Below, piece by piece: positions 1-8,896 of a stretch of 33,435 nt of DNA; within the stretch, counting starts at the first letter, position 1, and every line of letters begins with the position of its first letter. A model generated the notes under the pieces. That model worked only from the letters and a program-made list of their open reading frames with translations, had not been told where the DNA came from and ran no database searches. Made by a program: the position numbers and the translations under genes. Origin of the DNA: Paenirhizobium cremeum (GTDB taxonomy: Bacteria > Pseudomonadota > Alphaproteobacteria > Rhizobiales > Rhizobiaceae); contig NZ_JAGGCS010000003.1 of the NCBI RefSeq assembly GCF_022884085.1, positions 1 to 33,435 of the forward strand, in the 5' to 3' direction.

Positions 1-57
1 ATCCGCGAAGGCGGCCGCACCGTCGGCGCCGGCATCGTCGCATCCATCATCGAGTGA
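1..57 (+). CDS. tuf: Elongation factor Tu, C-terminal fragment
   Basis: Only the last 18 codons and the TGA stop are in the window. They read IREGGRTVGAGIVASIIE, which is the conserved end of domain 3 of bacterial EF-Tu, the GTPase that delivers aminoacyl-tRNA to the ribosome. Its place just upstream of rpsJ is the usual str/S10 junction in alphaproteobacteria. A terminator hairpin follows within 10 nt, so tuf probably ends the upstream transcript. Confidence 0.93.
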   Translation: MREGGRTVGAGIVASIIE

Positions 58-64
58 TTGAATG

Positions 65-95
65 CGGAGCGGCGGGAAATCGCCGCTCCGTTTCT
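65..95 (+). terminator. Intrinsic terminator after tuf
   Basis: A perfect 10-bp stem (cggagcggcg at 65-74 with cgccgctccg at 81-90), a 6-nt loop and then TTTCTC. It lies 8 nt past the tuf stop. It would separate the tuf transcript from the S10 operon. Confidence 0.75.
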
Positions 96-105
96 CAATA
101 TTCGG

Positions 106-134
106 TTGACGAATCTCCGCTGGCATTGTATGTG
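106..134 (+). promoter_or_regulatory. Candidate sigma70 promoter of the S10 operon
   Basis: TTGACG at 106-111 is followed after 17 nt by TATGTG at 129-134. This is the only good TTGAC-type -35 that I saw in the 297-nt gap between the tuf terminator and rpsJ. It would give a leader of about 210 nt. The -35 is close to the rhizobial CTTGAC consensus, but the -10 is weak, so this is a candidate only. Confidence 0.35.
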
Positions 135-189
135 CCGGCCACGAAGAAAACGGACGGTGTTATCGTCGCCCGTTTTTCGCTGCGTTGAG

Positions 190-272
190 TCGATCTCGCG
201 AAGATCGAGACCTGGCAGGTTTCTGAGAATAGCAAGTGACAGGGGCGCCCCCGCGGTGTCCCTGTGATTTTT
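190..272 (+). promoter_or_regulatory. Structured leader ahead of rpsJ
   Basis: Two hairpins lie in the presumed S10 leader. The first pairs TCGATCT (190-196) with AGATCGA (202-208). The second pairs ACAGGG (239-244) with CCCTGT (260-265) and is followed by GATTTTTG, so it looks like a weak attenuator. Leader-based control of S10 operons, by L4 in enterics, is established. That this leader acts in the same way is inference. Confidence 0.35.
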
Positions 273-354
273 GATAATCCGGGGCCGGCCAGTAATTGGT
301 AATTCACTGTCTCTGCGTATGCGGGACGCAAGAAAACGAACAAGGACAAGTCGA

Positions 355-663
355 ATGAACGGCCAGAATATCCGCATCCGCCTGAAGGCGTTTGATCACC
401 GGGTTCTCGATGCCTCCACGCGGGAGATTGTTTCGACCGCAAAGCGCACCGGTGCGAGCGTTCGCGGCCCGGTACCGCTTCCGACTCGCATTGAAAAATT
501 TACTGTTAACCGTTCGCCTCACGTCGACAAGAAGAGCCGCGAACAGTTCGAGATGCGCACCCATAAGCGTCTTCTCGATATCGTTGATCCGACCCCGCAG
601 ACCGTTGACGCTCTGATGAAGCTCGACCTGGCTGCCGGCGTAGACGTCGAGATCAAGCTTTAA
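355..663 (+). CDS. rpsJ: 30S ribosomal protein S10
   Basis: S10 (102 aa) is in the head of the 30S subunit and, as NusE, also takes part in transcription antitermination with NusB. The sequence starts [19 protein letters not shown] and contains the family motif [24 protein letters not shown], shown here only as the known S10 loop at residues 38-61. The frame is open 28 codons upstream, but the ATG at 355 has an AAGGA Shine-Dalgarno 8 nt before it and gives the standard length. It is the first gene of the S10 operon. A 173-nt spacer without a clear gene or terminator separates it from rplC. Confidence 0.97.
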   Translation: MNGQNIRIRLKAFDHRVLDASTREIVSTAKRTGASVRGPVPLPTRIEKFTVNRSPHVDKKSREQFEMRTHKRLLDIVDPTPQTVDALMKLDLAAGVDVEIKL

Positions 664-836
664 GAAGGAATTCCGGCGAGAGCCGAAATAACAAGGAAGG
701 TACGTGGCAAGACCTGCCAACGACTTCTCGAAACGGGAAACCTGATGGTCCGGAAGGGCCTGAACGGAATCCTTAAACAAAGAGGCAAGGGAAGGGGCTT
801 TCGGGCTCTGACTCGACTCTCAAGAGGAATGAACCA

Positions 837-1475
837 ATGCGTTCAGGTGTGATTGCACAGAAAGTGGGAATGACCCGCGTCTACAACGACGCCGGCGAGC
901 ATATCCCGGTAACAGTTCTGCGGCTGGATAACGTACAGGTCGTTGCCCAGCGCACCGTCGAGAAGAACGGCTATACGGCCGTGCAGCTCGGCGCCGGTCA
1001 GGCGAAGGTCAAGAATACTTCGAAGGCCATGCGCGGCAACTTCGCTGCTGCCAGCGTTGAGCCGAAGGCGAAGCTCGTTGAGTTTCGCGTTTCGGAAGAC
1101 AATCTGATCGATGTCGGCTCCCAGCTTACCGCAAGCCATTTTGCGGCTGGCCAGCTGGTTGACGTCACCGGCACGACGATCGGTAAGGGTTTTGCCGGTG
1201 CGATGAAGCGCCACAATTTCGGTGGTCTGCGCGCAACCCACGGCGTTTCGGTTTCGCACCGTTCGCACGGTTCGACCGGTAACAACCAGGATCCGGGTAA
1301 GGTCTGGAAGGGCAAGCGCATGGCTGGCCACATGGGCCAGACCCGCGTCACTACTCAGAATCTCGAAGTCGTTTCGACCGATGAAGATCGTGGTCTGATC
1401 CTTGTGAAGGGCGCTGTTCCCGGTTCGAAGGGTTCCTGGATCATCGTGCGCGACGCCGTGAAGTCGGCGAAGTAA
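837..1475 (+). CDS. rplC: 50S ribosomal protein L3
   Basis: L3 (212 aa) binds 23S rRNA near the peptidyl transferase centre and nucleates early 50S assembly. The N-terminus [15 protein letters not shown] and the central loop with [20 protein letters not shown] are characteristic of bacterial L3; the loop carries the glutamine (about residue 150) methylated by PrmB in relatives. The start is supported by AGAGGA 8 nt upstream. The stop overlaps the AAGGAG of rplD, so the two are translated in close succession. Confidence 0.97.
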   Translation: MRSGVIAQKVGMTRVYNDAGEHIPVTVLRLDNVQVVAQRTVEKNGYTAVQLGAGQAKVKNTSKAMRGNFAAASVEPKAKLVEFRVSEDNLIDVGSQLTASHFAAGQLVDVTGTTIGKGFAGAMKRHNFGGLRATHGVSVSHRSHGSTGNNQDPGKVWKGKRMAGHMGQTRVTTQNLEVVSTDEDRGLILVKGAVPGSKGSWIIVRDAVKSAK

Positions 1476-1487
1476 GGAGCCAAACCA

Positions 1488-2108
1488 ATGGAATTGAACG
1501 TCAAGACCCTCGAGGGCAAGGACGCCGGCAAGGTTTCTCTGTCGGATGCGATTTTCGGCCTTGAGCCGCGCGAAGACATCATTGCCCGTGTGATCCGTTG
1601 GCAGCTGGCAAACAAGCGCCAGGGCACCCACAAGATCAAGACCCGTGGCGAAGTCTCCCGCACCGGCTCCAAGATGTACAAGCAGAAGGGTACGGGCCGC
1701 GCTCGTCACCATTCGGCTCGCGCTCCGCAGTTCCGCGGCGGTGGTAAGGCTCATGGCCCGGTTGTCCGCAGCCATGCCCACGACCTGCCGAAGAAGGTTC
1801 GCGCTCTCGCTCTGCGTCACGCGCTCTCGGCCAAGCTGAAGTCTGAGGACCTCATCATCGTCGACCAGCTCGTCGCTGCTGAAGCCAAGACCAAGGCGCT
1901 GATCGGCAGCTTCGCTTCGCTCGGCCTCACCAATGCTCTCCTGATCGGCGGCGCCGAGATCGATGGCAATTTCAAGCTCGCTGCCGCAAACATCCCGAAC
2001 GTCGATGTTCTGCCGGTTCAGGGCATCAACGTTTACGACATCCTGCGTCGCGGCAAGCTCGTGCTTTCCAAGGCTGCGGTTGAAGCTCTGGAGGAGCGGT
2101 TCAAATGA
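1488..2108 (+). CDS. rplD: 50S ribosomal protein L4
   Basis: L4 (206 aa) has a globular domain on the subunit surface and a long basic loop that lines the exit tunnel. The loop is visible around residues 48-85 ([20 protein letters not shown] followed by the [18 protein letters not shown] segment). In enterics L4 represses the S10 operon; whether it does so here is not visible. AAGGAG lies 8 nt before the ATG. The last bases overlap rplW by 4 nt (ATGA), which points to translational coupling. Confidence 0.97.
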   Translation: MELNVKTLEGKDAGKVSLSDAIFGLEPREDIIARVIRWQLANKRQGTHKIKTRGEVSRTGSKMYKQKGTGRARHHSARAPQFRGGGKAHGPVVRSHAHDLPKKVRALALRHALSAKLKSEDLIIVDQLVAAEAKTKALIGSFASLGLTNALLIGGAEIDGNFKLAAANIPNVDVLPVQGINVYDILRRGKLVLSKAAVEALEERFK

Positions 2109-2398
2109 CTGATCTTCGCCACTACGACGTGATCGTCTCTCCGTCGATCACTGAAAAGTCGACCCTGGTATCCGAACAGAACCAGGTCGTCTTCAACGTC
2201 GCCAAGGGTGCGACCAAGCCTGAAATTAAGGCTGCGGTCGAAGCGCTCTTCGGTGTCAAGGTCACCGCCGTGAACACGCTGCTGCGCAAGGGCAAGATCA
2301 AGCGTTTCCGCGGCTTCGCCGGCAAGCAGAAGGACGTCAAGAAGGCGATCGTAACGCTCGCCGAAGGTCAGTCCATCGACGTGTCGACGGGCGTCTGA
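2105..2398 (+). CDS. rplW: 50S ribosomal protein L23
   Basis: L23 (97 aa) sits at the tunnel exit and is the docking point for trigger factor and SRP. The family pattern is clear: an N-terminal [20 protein letters not shown], the [20 protein letters not shown] helix and the basic [13 protein letters not shown] loop at residues 63-76. Its ATG lies inside the end of rplD, with GGAGGAG 8 nt upstream within rplD. Confidence 0.97.
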   Translation: MTDLRHYDVIVSPSITEKSTLVSEQNQVVFNVAKGATKPEIKAAVEALFGVKVTAVNTLLRKGKIKRFRGFAGKQKDVKKAIVTLAEGQSIDVSTGV

Positions 2399-2414
2399 GG
2401 TAGGGAACAAGAAC

Positions 2415-3251
2415 ATGGCATTGAAAAGTTTCAATCCGATCACTCCGAGCCAGCGTCAGCTCGTCATCGTCGACCGTTCGGGCCTTTACAAGGGCAAGCC
2501 GGTCAAGGCGCTGACGGAAGGTCTCTCGAAGAGCGGCGGCCGTAACAACCTCGGTCGCATCACTGCCCGCTTTATCGGCGGCGGTCACAAGCGCTCCTAC
2601 CGTCTCGTTGACTTCAAGCGTCGCAAGTTCGATGTCGAAGGCACCGTTGAGCGTCTGGAATACGACCCGAACCGCACTGCCTTCATCGCGCTGGTCACCT
2701 ATGCCGATGGCGAACAGGCCTACATCCTCGCTCCGCAGCGCCTCGCTGCCGGCGACAAGGTCATCGCCTCCGAAAAGGCCGTCGATGTGAAGCCCGGCAA
2801 CACCATGCCGCTGCAGTACATCCCGGTCGGCTCGATCGTACACAACGTCGAGATGAAGCCGGGCAAGGGTGGTCAGATCGCCCGTTCGGCCGGTACCTAC
2901 GTACAGCTCGTCGGCCGCGATGCCGGCATGGCGATCCTGCGCCTGAACTCGGGTGAACAGCGCCTCGTGCCGGGCTCCTGCCTGGCCACCGTCGGTGCCG
3001 TATCCAACCCGGATCACGCCAACATCAACGACGGCAAGGCCGGTCGTACCCGCTGGCGCGGCAAGACCCCGCATAACCGCGGCGTCGTCATGAACCCGGT
3101 CGACCACCCGCACGGCGGTGGTGAAGGCCGCACCTCCGGTGGCCGTCATCCGGTTTCCCCGTGGGGCAAGCCGACGAAGGGCAAGCGCACCCGTTCGAAC
3201 AAGTCGACCGACAAGTTCATCATGCGCTCGCGCCACCTGAAGAAGAAGTAA
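2415..3251 (+). CDS. rplB: 50S ribosomal protein L2
   Basis: L2 (278 aa) is needed for subunit association and peptidyl transfer. The N-terminal half carries the [20 protein letters not shown] rRNA-binding segment. The C-terminal half has the most conserved part of the protein, [20 protein letters not shown] (residues 223-242), including the histidine implicated in peptidyl transferase function. Length is normal. It starts 16 nt after rplW behind an AGGGAA ribosome binding site and leads directly into rpsS. Confidence 0.98.
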   Translation: MALKSFNPITPSQRQLVIVDRSGLYKGKPVKALTEGLSKSGGRNNLGRITARFIGGGHKRSYRLVDFKRRKFDVEGTVERLEYDPNRTAFIALVTYADGEQAYILAPQRLAAGDKVIASEKAVDVKPGNTMPLQYIPVGSIVHNVEMKPGKGGQIARSAGTYVQLVGRDAGMAILRLNSGEQRLVPGSCLATVGAVSNPDHANINDGKAGRTRWRGKTPHNRGVVMNPVDHPHGGGEGRTSGGRHPVSPWGKPTKGKRTRSNKSTDKFIMRSRHLKKK

Positions 3252-3267
3252 GAGAGGTTAGTCAGAA

Positions 3268-3546
3268 ATGGCTCGTTCAGTATGGAAAGGCCCGTTCGTC
3301 GACGGCTATCTTCTCAAGAAGGCTGAGAAGGTTCGTGAAGGCGGTCGCAACGAAGTAATCAAGATGTGGAGCCGTCGCTCCACCATCCTGCCGCAGTTCG
3401 TCGGTCTCACCTTCGGTGTCTACAACGGCAGCAAGCATGTTCCGGTCAGCGTCAACGAAGACATGGTCGGACACAAGTTCGGTGAATTCGCTCCCACCCG
3501 GACCTACTACGGTCACGGTGCGGACAAGAAGGCGAAGAGGAAGTAA
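3268..3546 (+). CDS. rpsS: 30S ribosomal protein S19
   Basis: S19 (92 aa) sits at the top of the 30S head, contacts S13 and lies close to the P-site tRNA. The start [20 protein letters not shown] and the core [20 protein letters not shown] (residues 32-51) are diagnostic, as is the C-terminal [19 protein letters not shown]. An AGAGG sequence precedes the ATG. Only 2 nt separate its stop from rplV. Confidence 0.97.
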   Translation: MARSVWKGPFVDGYLLKKAEKVREGGRNEVIKMWSRRSTILPQFVGLTFGVYNGSKHVPVSVNEDMVGHKFGEFAPTRTYYGHGADKKAKRK

Positions 3547-3548
3547 TC

Positions 3549-3938
3549 ATGGGCAAGGCAAAAGCCGAACGCCGGCTGAAGGACAACGAGGCGCAGGCCG
3601 TTGCGCGCACGCTCCGCGTCAGCCCCCAGAAGCTCAACCTAGTTGCCGCGCTGATCCGCGGCAAGAAGGTCGACCGCGCTCTGGCCGATCTCGAATTCTC
3701 GCGCAAGCGCATCGCCGGCTCCGTCAAGAAGACGCTGGAATCGGCAATCGCAAACGCCGAGAACAACCACGACCTCGACGTTGACCAGCTCATCGTTGCG
3801 GAAGCCTATGTCGGCAAGTCGATCGTCATGAAGCGTTTCCACGCTCGTGGCCGCGGCCGCGCATCGCGCATCGAAAAGCCGTTCTCGCACCTCACCATCG
3901 TGGTGCGCGAAGTCGAAGCCAAAGGGGAGGCCGCATAA
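3549..3938 (+). CDS. rplV: 50S ribosomal protein L22
   Basis: L22 (129 aa) has a surface domain and a beta-hairpin reaching into the exit tunnel beside L4, where macrolide resistance mutations map in other bacteria. Diagnostic parts are [20 protein letters not shown] (about residues 24-43) and the hairpin [20 protein letters not shown] (about residues 94-113). AGGAAG in the end of rpsS serves as ribosome binding site. The stop TAA shares its last base with the ATG of rpsC (TAATG). Confidence 0.97.
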   Translation: MGKAKAERRLKDNEAQAVARTLRVSPQKLNLVAALIRGKKVDRALADLEFSRKRIAGSVKKTLESAIANAENNHDLDVDQLIVAEAYVGKSIVMKRFHARGRGRASRIEKPFSHLTIVVREVEAKGEAA

Positions 3939-4660
3939 TGGGTCAGAAAATCAATCCGATCGGTTTCCGTCTGGGCATCAACCGCACGTGGGACAGCCGC
4001 TGGTTCGCCGATAATGCCGAATACGGCAAGCTGCTTCACGAGGATCTGAAGATCCGCGCTTACCTGATGGAAGAGCTGAAGCAGGCCGGCATTGCCAAGG
4101 TGGTCATCGAGCGTCCGCACAAGAAGTGCCGCGTCACGATCCATTCGGCTCGTCCGGGTCTCATCATCGGCAAGAAGGGCGCAGACATCGAAAAGCTCCG
4201 CAAGAAGCTTTCCGAAATGACGAGCTCCGAAACGCACCTCAACATCGTTGAAGTGCGCAAGCCGGAAGTCGATGCAACCCTGGTTGCCCAGTCGATTGCC
4301 CAGCAGCTCGAGCGCCGTATCGCTTTCCGTCGTGCGATGAAGCGCGCCGTTCAGTCGGCCATGCGTCTTGGCGCCGAAGGCATCAAGATCACCTGCGCCG
4401 GCCGTCTCGGCGGTGCGGAAATCGCTCGTACCGAATGGTACCGCGAAGGCCGCGTTCCGCTGCACACGCTGCGTGCGGACATCGACTACGGTACGGCTGA
4501 AGCCGAAACCGCTTACGGTATCTGCGGCGTGAAGGTCTGGATCTTCAAGGGCGAAATCCTTGAGCACGATCCGATGGCTTCCGAGCGTCGTGCACTTGAG
4601 GGTGACGCGCAGGGTCCGGCAAGCCGTGAACGTGGCGAACGTCGCCGCGAGAACGCTTGA
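3938..4660 (+). CDS. rpsC: 30S ribosomal protein S3
   Basis: S3 (240 aa) lines the mRNA entry channel and contributes to helicase activity with S4 and S5. It begins [20 protein letters not shown]. It has a type II KH domain with the [18 protein letters not shown] loop (about residues 74-91) and the conserved C-terminal domain through the [16 protein letters not shown] segment, followed by a basic tail. The start overlaps rplV by one base and is preceded by GGGGAGG in rplV, so the two genes are coupled. Confidence 0.97.
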   Translation: MGQKINPIGFRLGINRTWDSRWFADNAEYGKLLHEDLKIRAYLMEELKQAGIAKVVIERPHKKCRVTIHSARPGLIIGKKGADIEKLRKKLSEMTSSETHLNIVEVRKPEVDATLVAQSIAQQLERRIAFRRAMKRAVQSAMRLGAEGIKITCAGRLGGAEIARTEWYREGRVPLHTLRADIDYGTAEAETAYGICGVKVWIFKGEILEHDPMASERRALEGDAQGPASRERGERRRENA

Positions 4661-4698
4661 TTGTCGCTGGCGAAAGATAAGTTCGGAGAAACAAGAAA

Positions 4699-5112
4699 AT
4701 GTTGCAGCCAAAGCGTACAAAATACCGCAAGCAGTTCAAGGGCCGCATCAAGGGTGTTGCCAAGGGCGGTTTCGACCTGGCATTCGGTGAGTTCGGTCTT
4801 AAGTCTCTTGAGCCGAACCGCGTCAACGCTCGCGAAATCGAAGCTGCTCGTCGTGCAATCACGCGTTACATGAAGCGCGCCGGTCGCGTCTGGATCCGGG
4901 TATTCCCCGATGTTCCGGTAACGGCAAAGCCTACCGAAGTCCGTATGGGTAAGGGTAAGGGCTCCGTCGAATACTGGGCATGCAAGGTCAAGCCCGGCCG
5001 CATGATGTTCGAGATCGACGGTGTTTCCGAGGAGATCGCCCGCGAGGCGCTTCGTCTCGGCTCGGCCAAGCTCTCGGTCAAGACGCGCTTCGTACAGCGC
5101 ATTGCAGAGTAA
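4699..5112 (+). CDS. rplP: 50S ribosomal protein L16
   Basis: L16 (137 aa) is a late-assembling protein that helps position A-site tRNA. The start [19 protein letters not shown] and the core [26 protein letters not shown] are classic; the core is at about residues 60-85. Length is normal. It starts 38 nt after rpsC with GGAGAAAC as ribosome binding site. The next gene, rpmC, follows after 11 nt. Confidence 0.97.
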   Translation: MLQPKRTKYRKQFKGRIKGVAKGGFDLAFGEFGLKSLEPNRVNAREIEAARRAITRYMKRAGRVWIRVFPDVPVTAKPTEVRMGKGKGSVEYWACKVKPGRMMFEIDGVSEEIAREALRLGSAKLSVKTRFVQRIAE

Positions 5113-5123
5113 GGATCAAGCCC

Positions 5124-5324
5124 ATGAAAGCCGCAGACGTTCGCGCCATGAGCGCCGATCAGTTGAATGACGAGCTTGCCAAGCTGAAGAAGGAGCAGTT
5201 CAACCTGCGCTTCCAGAAGGCGACCGGCCAGCTCGAGAAGTCGTCGCGAATCAACGAAGTCCGCAAGGATATCGCCCGCGTCAAAACCATCGCCCGCCAG
5301 AAGGCGGCAGAAGCCAAGGCCTAA
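5124..5324 (+). CDS. rpmC: 50S ribosomal protein L29
   Basis: L29 (66 aa) is a small two-helix hairpin protein next to L23 at the tunnel exit. The sequence [20 protein letters not shown] followed by [16 protein letters not shown] is typical. The frame is open upstream into rplP, but ATG 5124 has AAGGAT 7 nt before it and gives the standard length, so I use it. It ends 13 nt before rpsQ. Confidence 0.95.
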   Translation: MKAADVRAMSADQLNDELAKLKKEQFNLRFQKATGQLEKSSRINEVRKDIARVKTIARQKAAEAKA

Positions 5325-5337
5325 GGACCAGAAGAAC

Positions 5338-5574
5338 ATGCCTAAACGCATTCTGCAGGGCGTTGTCGTCAGCGACAAGAACGAAAAGACTGTCGTTGTA
5401 CGTGTCGAGCGCCGTTTTGCTCATCCGCTGCTTCAGAAGACCGTTCGCCGGTCGAAGAAGTACAAGGCGCACGACGAGAACAACCAGTACAAGGTAGGTG
5501 ACGTGGTTTCCATCGAGGAATGCGCACCGATCTCCAAGGACAAGCGCTGGACGGTTATCGCCGCCCAGGCTTAA
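5338..5574 (+). CDS. rpsQ: 30S ribosomal protein S17
   Basis: S17 (78 aa) is an OB-fold primary 16S rRNA-binding protein of the 30S body. The opening [20 protein letters not shown], the [20 protein letters not shown] segment and the [19 protein letters not shown] segment are diagnostic. AAGGA precedes the ATG. It is the last gene of the S10 block. The next gene is 236 nt away, behind a terminator-like hairpin. Confidence 0.97.
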   Translation: MPKRILQGVVVSDKNEKTVVVRVERRFAHPLLQKTVRRSKKYKAHDENNQYKVGDVVSIEECAPISKDKRWTVIAAQA

Positions 5575-5644
5575 TTTTCACAGAGTTTTGCGCGAGGGCT
5601 TGAACCTTGCGCAAAAACCTGTATGAAGCAGGCCATTGGCGCAG

Positions 5645-5671
5645 GAACGCTCCGGCAACGGGCGTTCTTTT
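5645..5671 (+). terminator. Terminator between the S10 and spc blocks
   Basis: GAACGC (5645-5650) pairs with GCGTTC (5662-5667). Inside this, CCG and CGG pair around a GCAA tetraloop with one bulged T, and TTTT follows. It sits 70 nt after rpsQ in the longest spacer of the S10/spc region. It marks the boundary that other bacteria also place between rpsQ and rplN. It may be partial (attenuating) rather than complete. Confidence 0.65.
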
Positions 5672-5694
5672 GCTTTGAGCGCACGGAAGGTCCC

Positions 5695-5749
5695 TTGAGG
5701 GGAAACCACCCTGGCAACATCTTTCCGCGCGACAATCGAAATTTATCAT
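5695..5749 (+). promoter_or_regulatory. Possible spc promoter region
   Basis: If the preceding hairpin terminates, rplN needs its own promoter in 5672-5810. The best I can see is TTGAGG (5695-5700) with a poor -10 about 17 nt on, and an isolated TATCAT (5744-5749) without a clear -35. Both are weak; this entry marks the interval rather than a proven site. Confidence 0.2.
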
Positions 5750-5810
5750 AAGCCGGGATAGGGGGCCGTTGTGCCCAACCGTTCCGGTTACAACAAGAAG
5801 GCGACCTGAC

Positions 5811-6179
5811 ATGATTCAGATGCAGACTAACCTCGACGTGGCGGATAATTCCGGCGCACGTCGTGTCATGTGCATCAAGGTGCTGGGCGGCTCCAAGCGC
5901 AAGTACGCTTCGATCGGCGACATCATCGTCGTCTCGATCAAGGAAGCCATTCCGCGCGGCCGCGTCAAGAAGGGCGATGTAATGAAGGCGGTTGTTGTGC
6001 GTACCGCCAAGGACATCCGTCGTCCCGACGGCAGCGTCATCCGCTTCGATAACAACGCTGCCGTTCTTATCGACAACAAGAAAGAGCCGATCGGCACCCG
6101 TATCTTCGGACCGGTTCCGCGCGAACTTCGCGCCAAGAACCACATGAAGATCATCTCGCTGGCTCCGGAAGTTCTGTAA
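5811..6179 (+). CDS. rplN: 50S ribosomal protein L14
   Basis: L14 (122 aa) lies at the subunit interface, forms bridge B8 and binds the silencing factor RsfS. The start [20 protein letters not shown] and the [14 protein letters not shown] segment are diagnostic. A longer reading of the frame would add 14 unrelated residues; ATG 5811 gives the exact family length and has AAGAAGG about 9 nt upstream. It is the first gene of the spc block. Confidence 0.97.
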   Translation: MIQMQTNLDVADNSGARRVMCIKVLGGSKRKYASIGDIIVVSIKEAIPRGRVKKGDVMKAVVVRTAKDIRRPDGSVIRFDNNAAVLIDNKKEPIGTRIFGPVPRELRAKNHMKIISLAPEVL

Positions 6180-6192
6180 GGGAGCGACGACG

Positions 6193-6501
6193 ATGCAAAA
6201 GATTCGTAAGGGCGACAAGGTCGTCGTACTGACCGGCAAGGACAAGGGTCGTTCCGGTGAAGTTATCCAGGTTATGCCGAAGGAAGGCCGTGCGGTCGTC
6301 CGTGGCATCAACGTCGTGAAGCGCCACCAGCGCCAGACGCAGAACCAGGAAGCCGGCATCATCAGCAAGGAAGCTTCGATTCATCTGTCGAACCTCGCGA
6401 TTGCTGACAAGGACGGCAAGCCGACCCGCGTCGGTTTCAAGGTTGTCGATGGCAAGAAGGTTCGTGTGGCCAAGCGTTCGGGAGATGTGATCGATGGCTG
6501 A
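6193..6501 (+). CDS. rplX: 50S ribosomal protein L24
   Basis: L24 (102 aa) initiates 50S assembly by binding the 5' end of 23S rRNA. It has an N-terminal KOW motif ([20 protein letters not shown], residues 3-22) and the conserved [20 protein letters not shown] (residues 38-57). AAGGGAG precedes the ATG. The 3' end overlaps rplE by 8 nt, so the pair is probably translationally coupled. Confidence 0.97.
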   Translation: MQKIRKGDKVVVLTGKDKGRSGEVIQVMPKEGRAVVRGINVVKRHQRQTQNQEAGIISKEASIHLSNLAIADKDGKPTRVGFKVVDGKKVRVAKRSGDVIDG

Positions 6502-7051
6502 GGCAAAGTATGAGCCGCGGCTCAAGAAGGACTACGTTTCCCGGATTCGCGCCGCTATGCAGGAGAAGTTCTCCTACGCTAACGAGATGCAGATCCCGAA
6601 GCTGGAAAAGATCGTGATCAACATGGGTGTGGGCGAAGCCACCGGCGACTCGAAGAAGCCGACCGTTGCTGCCGCCGACCTGGCTGCCATTGCTGGTCAG
6701 AAGCCGGTCATCACCCGTGCGCGCAACTCCATCGCTGGCTTCAAGGTCCGCGAAGGCATGCCGATCGGTGCAAAGGTCACCCTGCGTGGCGCCCGGATGT
6801 ATGAATTTCTGGATCGCCTGGTCAACATCGCGCTGCCGCGCGTTCGCGACTTCCGTGGCCTGAACCCGAAGAGCTTTGACGGCCGTGGCAACTTCGCCAT
6901 GGGCATCAAGGAGCACATTGTGTTCCCTGAGATCAACTACGACAAGGTTGATCAGATGTGGGGCATGGACATCATCGTTTGCACGACGGCAAACACGGAC
7001 GACGAAGCACGGGCTCTTCTGAAAGAGTTCAACTTCCCGTTCCGTCAGTAA
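6494..7051 (+). CDS. rplE: 50S ribosomal protein L5
   Basis: L5 (185 aa) binds 5S rRNA and contacts P-site tRNA and S13 through bridge B1b. Diagnostic segments are [14 protein letters not shown] (about residues 36-49), [20 protein letters not shown] and the C-terminal [20 protein letters not shown]. The ATG lies inside rplX with GGGAG just upstream. A 33-nt spacer separates it from rpsN. Confidence 0.97.
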   Translation: MAEAKYEPRLKKDYVSRIRAAMQEKFSYANEMQIPKLEKIVINMGVGEATGDSKKPTVAAADLAAIAGQKPVITRARNSIAGFKVREGMPIGAKVTLRGARMYEFLDRLVNIALPRVRDFRGLNPKSFDGRGNFAMGIKEHIVFPEINYDKVDQMWGMDIIVCTTANTDDEARALLKEFNFPFRQ

Positions 7052-7084
7052 CCGTAACGACGAGCGTAGAAGAGGAACTTCGAT

Positions 7085-7390
7085 ATGGCGAAGACAAGCG
7101 CAGTTGAAAAGAACAAGCGCCGCCGCAAGACAGTTGCCCAGCAGGCCGCCAAGCGCGCCGCGCTGAAGGCAACGATCATGAACCAGTCTCTTCCGATTGA
7201 AGAGCGGTTCAAGGCAACCCTGAAGCTGGCAGACCTGCCGCGCGATGGCTCCAAGACCCGCATTCGCAACCGTTGCGAAGTGACCGGTCGTCCGCGTGCG
7301 TTCTACCGCAAGCTCAAGATGTCGCGTATCGCGCTTCGCGAGCTGGGCAACCTCGGCAAGGTGCCGGGCGTTGTGAAGTCGAGCTGGTAA
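7085..7390 (+). CDS. rpsN: 30S ribosomal protein S14, zinc-free type
   Basis: S14 (101 aa) is in the 30S head next to S3 and S10. This is the long type: the C-terminal part reads [20 protein letters not shown] (residues 59-78), where zinc-type S14 would have two CxxC pairs. It therefore belongs to the C-minus class and should not respond to zinc limitation by itself. AGAGGAA precedes the ATG. rpsH follows after 12 nt. Confidence 0.97.
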   Translation: MAKTSAVEKNKRRRKTVAQQAAKRAALKATIMNQSLPIEERFKATLKLADLPRDGSKTRIRNRCEVTGRPRAFYRKLKMSRIALRELGNLGKVPGVVKSSW

Positions 7391-7402
7391 GGAGACGGGC
7401 AA

Positions 7403-7801
7403 ATGACGATGACTGATCCGTTGGGCGATATGCTCACCCGTATCCGTAACGGCGCCGCCCGCCGCAAGAGCTCGGTATCCACTCCGGCCTCCAAGCTGCG
7501 TGCACGCGTTCTCGATGTCCTGCAGGCCGAGGGTTATATCCGCGGCTACTCCCAGGTCGATTATGGCAATGGCAAGTCCGAGCTGCAGATCGAACTGAAG
7601 TACTACGAAGGTGCTTCGGTCATCCGCGAGATCGGCCGTGTCTCCAAGCCGGGCCGCCGGGTCTATGTCTCGGTGAAGTCCATCCCGCAGGTCGCGAACG
7701 GCCTCGGCATCACCATCCTTTCGACTCCGAAGGGTGTGATGGCCGATCACCAGGCTCGCGAACAGAACGTTGGTGGTGAGGTTCTCTGCTCCGTCTTCTA
7801 A
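7403..7801 (+). CDS. rpsH: 30S ribosomal protein S8
   Basis: S8 (132 aa) is a central-domain 16S rRNA-binding protein; in enterics it also represses the spc operon by binding mRNA near rplE. Here it has the motifs [20 protein letters not shown] (N-terminal) and the C-terminal [20 protein letters not shown]. Two ATG codons lie 6 nt apart. AAGGAG is 8 nt before the first (7403) and 14 nt before the second, so the first is chosen. I did not look for an S8-like RNA site around rplE. Confidence 0.96.
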   Translation: MTMTDPLGDMLTRIRNGAARRKSSVSTPASKLRARVLDVLQAEGYIRGYSQVDYGNGKSELQIELKYYEGASVIREIGRVSKPGRRVYVSVKSIPQVANGLGITILSTPKGVMADHQAREQNVGGEVLCSVF

Positions 7802-7843
7802 GACAGGGCAGGGATCTCCAGAACGAACAGACAGGATTAAACA

Positions 7844-8377
7844 ATGTCTCGTATCGGTAAGAAGCCCGTTCCGGTTCCTGCAGGGATCACGGCCACCGTT
7901 GATGGCCAGAAGGTTACTGCCAAGGGCCCGAAGGGCGAACTTTTCTTCGTCGCAAATGACGAGATCTCCGTGAAGCTCGAAGACAACGCCGTTGTCGTCC
8001 AGCCGCGCAACGCTACCAAGGATGCTCGTTCCAAGTGGGGCATGTCCCGCACCATGGTCGAGAACATCTTCAAGGGCGTCAAGGACGGTTACGAGCGCAA
8101 GCTCGAAATCAACGGCGTCGGTTACCGTGCCGCCATGCAGGGCAAGAACCTGCAGCTCGCGCTCGGCTTCAGCCACGACGTGGTTTATGAGCCGCCGGTC
8201 GGCATCACCATCGCCGTTCCGAAGCCGACGGAAATCGTGGTTTCCGGCATCAACAAGCAGCAGGTCGGTCAGGTCGCTGCCGAGATCCGCGAATATCGCG
8301 GCCCCGAGCCCTACAAGGGCAAGGGCGTCAAGTATGCCGAAGAGCGGATTGTCCGCAAAGAAGGCAAGAAGAAGTAA
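7844..8377 (+). CDS. rplF: 50S ribosomal protein L6
   Basis: L6 (177 aa) sits near the GTPase-associated centre and has two similar RNA-binding domains. It begins [20 protein letters not shown] and ends with the family signature [20 protein letters not shown]. The central [20 protein letters not shown] (about residues 90-109) is also diagnostic. AGGAT upstream is a modest ribosome binding site after a 42-nt spacer. rplR starts 12 nt after the stop. Confidence 0.97.
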   Translation: MSRIGKKPVPVPAGITATVDGQKVTAKGPKGELFFVANDEISVKLEDNAVVVQPRNATKDARSKWGMSRTMVENIFKGVKDGYERKLEINGVGYRAAMQGKNLQLALGFSHDVVYEPPVGITIAVPKPTEIVVSGINKQQVGQVAAEIREYRGPEPYKGKGVKYAEERIVRKEGKKK

Positions 8378-8389
8378 GGAACGCGCGAA

Positions 8390-8752
8390 ATGGCAAGCAG
8401 GAAAGAAGCACTTGTACGTCGTGCCAATCGCGTACGGCGTCAGATCAAGGCGGTGGCCAATGGCCGTCCGCGTCTGTCGGTACATCGCTCGTCGAAGAAC
8501 ATCTACGCTCAGGTCATCGACGATGTCGCTGGTCGTACGCTCGCTGCCGCATCGACCCTCGATACGGATCTGCGTTCTTCGCTGAAGACCGGTGCGGACG
8601 TTGCAGCCGCAGCAGCCGTCGGCAAGCTCGTTGCAGAGCGCGCCGCCAAGGCTGGCGTCAAGGAAGTTGTATTCGACCGTGGCGCCTTCATCTATCACGG
8701 CCGTATCAAGGCCCTGGCGGAAGCAGCTCGCGAAGGCGGCCTGAACTTCTGA
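8390..8752 (+). CDS. rplR: 50S ribosomal protein L18
   Basis: L18 (120 aa) binds 5S rRNA with L5 and L25 in the central protuberance. The basic N-terminus and the segments [20 protein letters not shown] (about residues 24-43) and [20 protein letters not shown] (about residues 95-114) identify it. AAGGAA precedes the ATG. It is followed by an unusually long 144-nt spacer with two tandem hairpins before rpsE. Confidence 0.97.
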   Translation: MASRKEALVRRANRVRRQIKAVANGRPRLSVHRSSKNIYAQVIDDVAGRTLAAASTLDTDLRSSLKTGADVAAAAAVGKLVAERAAKAGVKEVVFDRGAFIYHGRIKALAEAAREGGLNF

Positions 8753-8760
8753 TCTCGAAT

Positions 8761-8805
8761 ATCCGTCCGGGCCTGCCCGGACGGATTTCCGGCGTTTGCC
8801 GGTTT
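8761..8805 (+). terminator. Tandem hairpins between rplR and rpsE
   Basis: The first stem is perfect and 11 bp long: ATCCGTCCGGG (8761-8771) with CCCGGACGGAT (8776-8786), loop CCTG. It starts 9 nt after the rplR stop. The second pairs CCGGC (8789-8793) with GCCGG (8798-8802) and is followed by TTT. Neither has a long T run, so this could be a partial terminator, a processing site or an mRNA-stabilising end inside the spc operon. Confidence 0.5.
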
Positions 8806-8896
8806 CCCGGATTTCGCTGCTGACCCCGGAAAAGGGGCAGGGCGGAATTTTTCGTAATCTGCCGATTGCACCCGGAAAAGAAAAAGGAAAAGGACA

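Noticed and set aside
843..1820. A 325-codon minus-strand frame across rplC and rplD
   Set aside because: It is a shadow of two certain genes, with an unfamiliar Arg/Ala/Leu-rich product.
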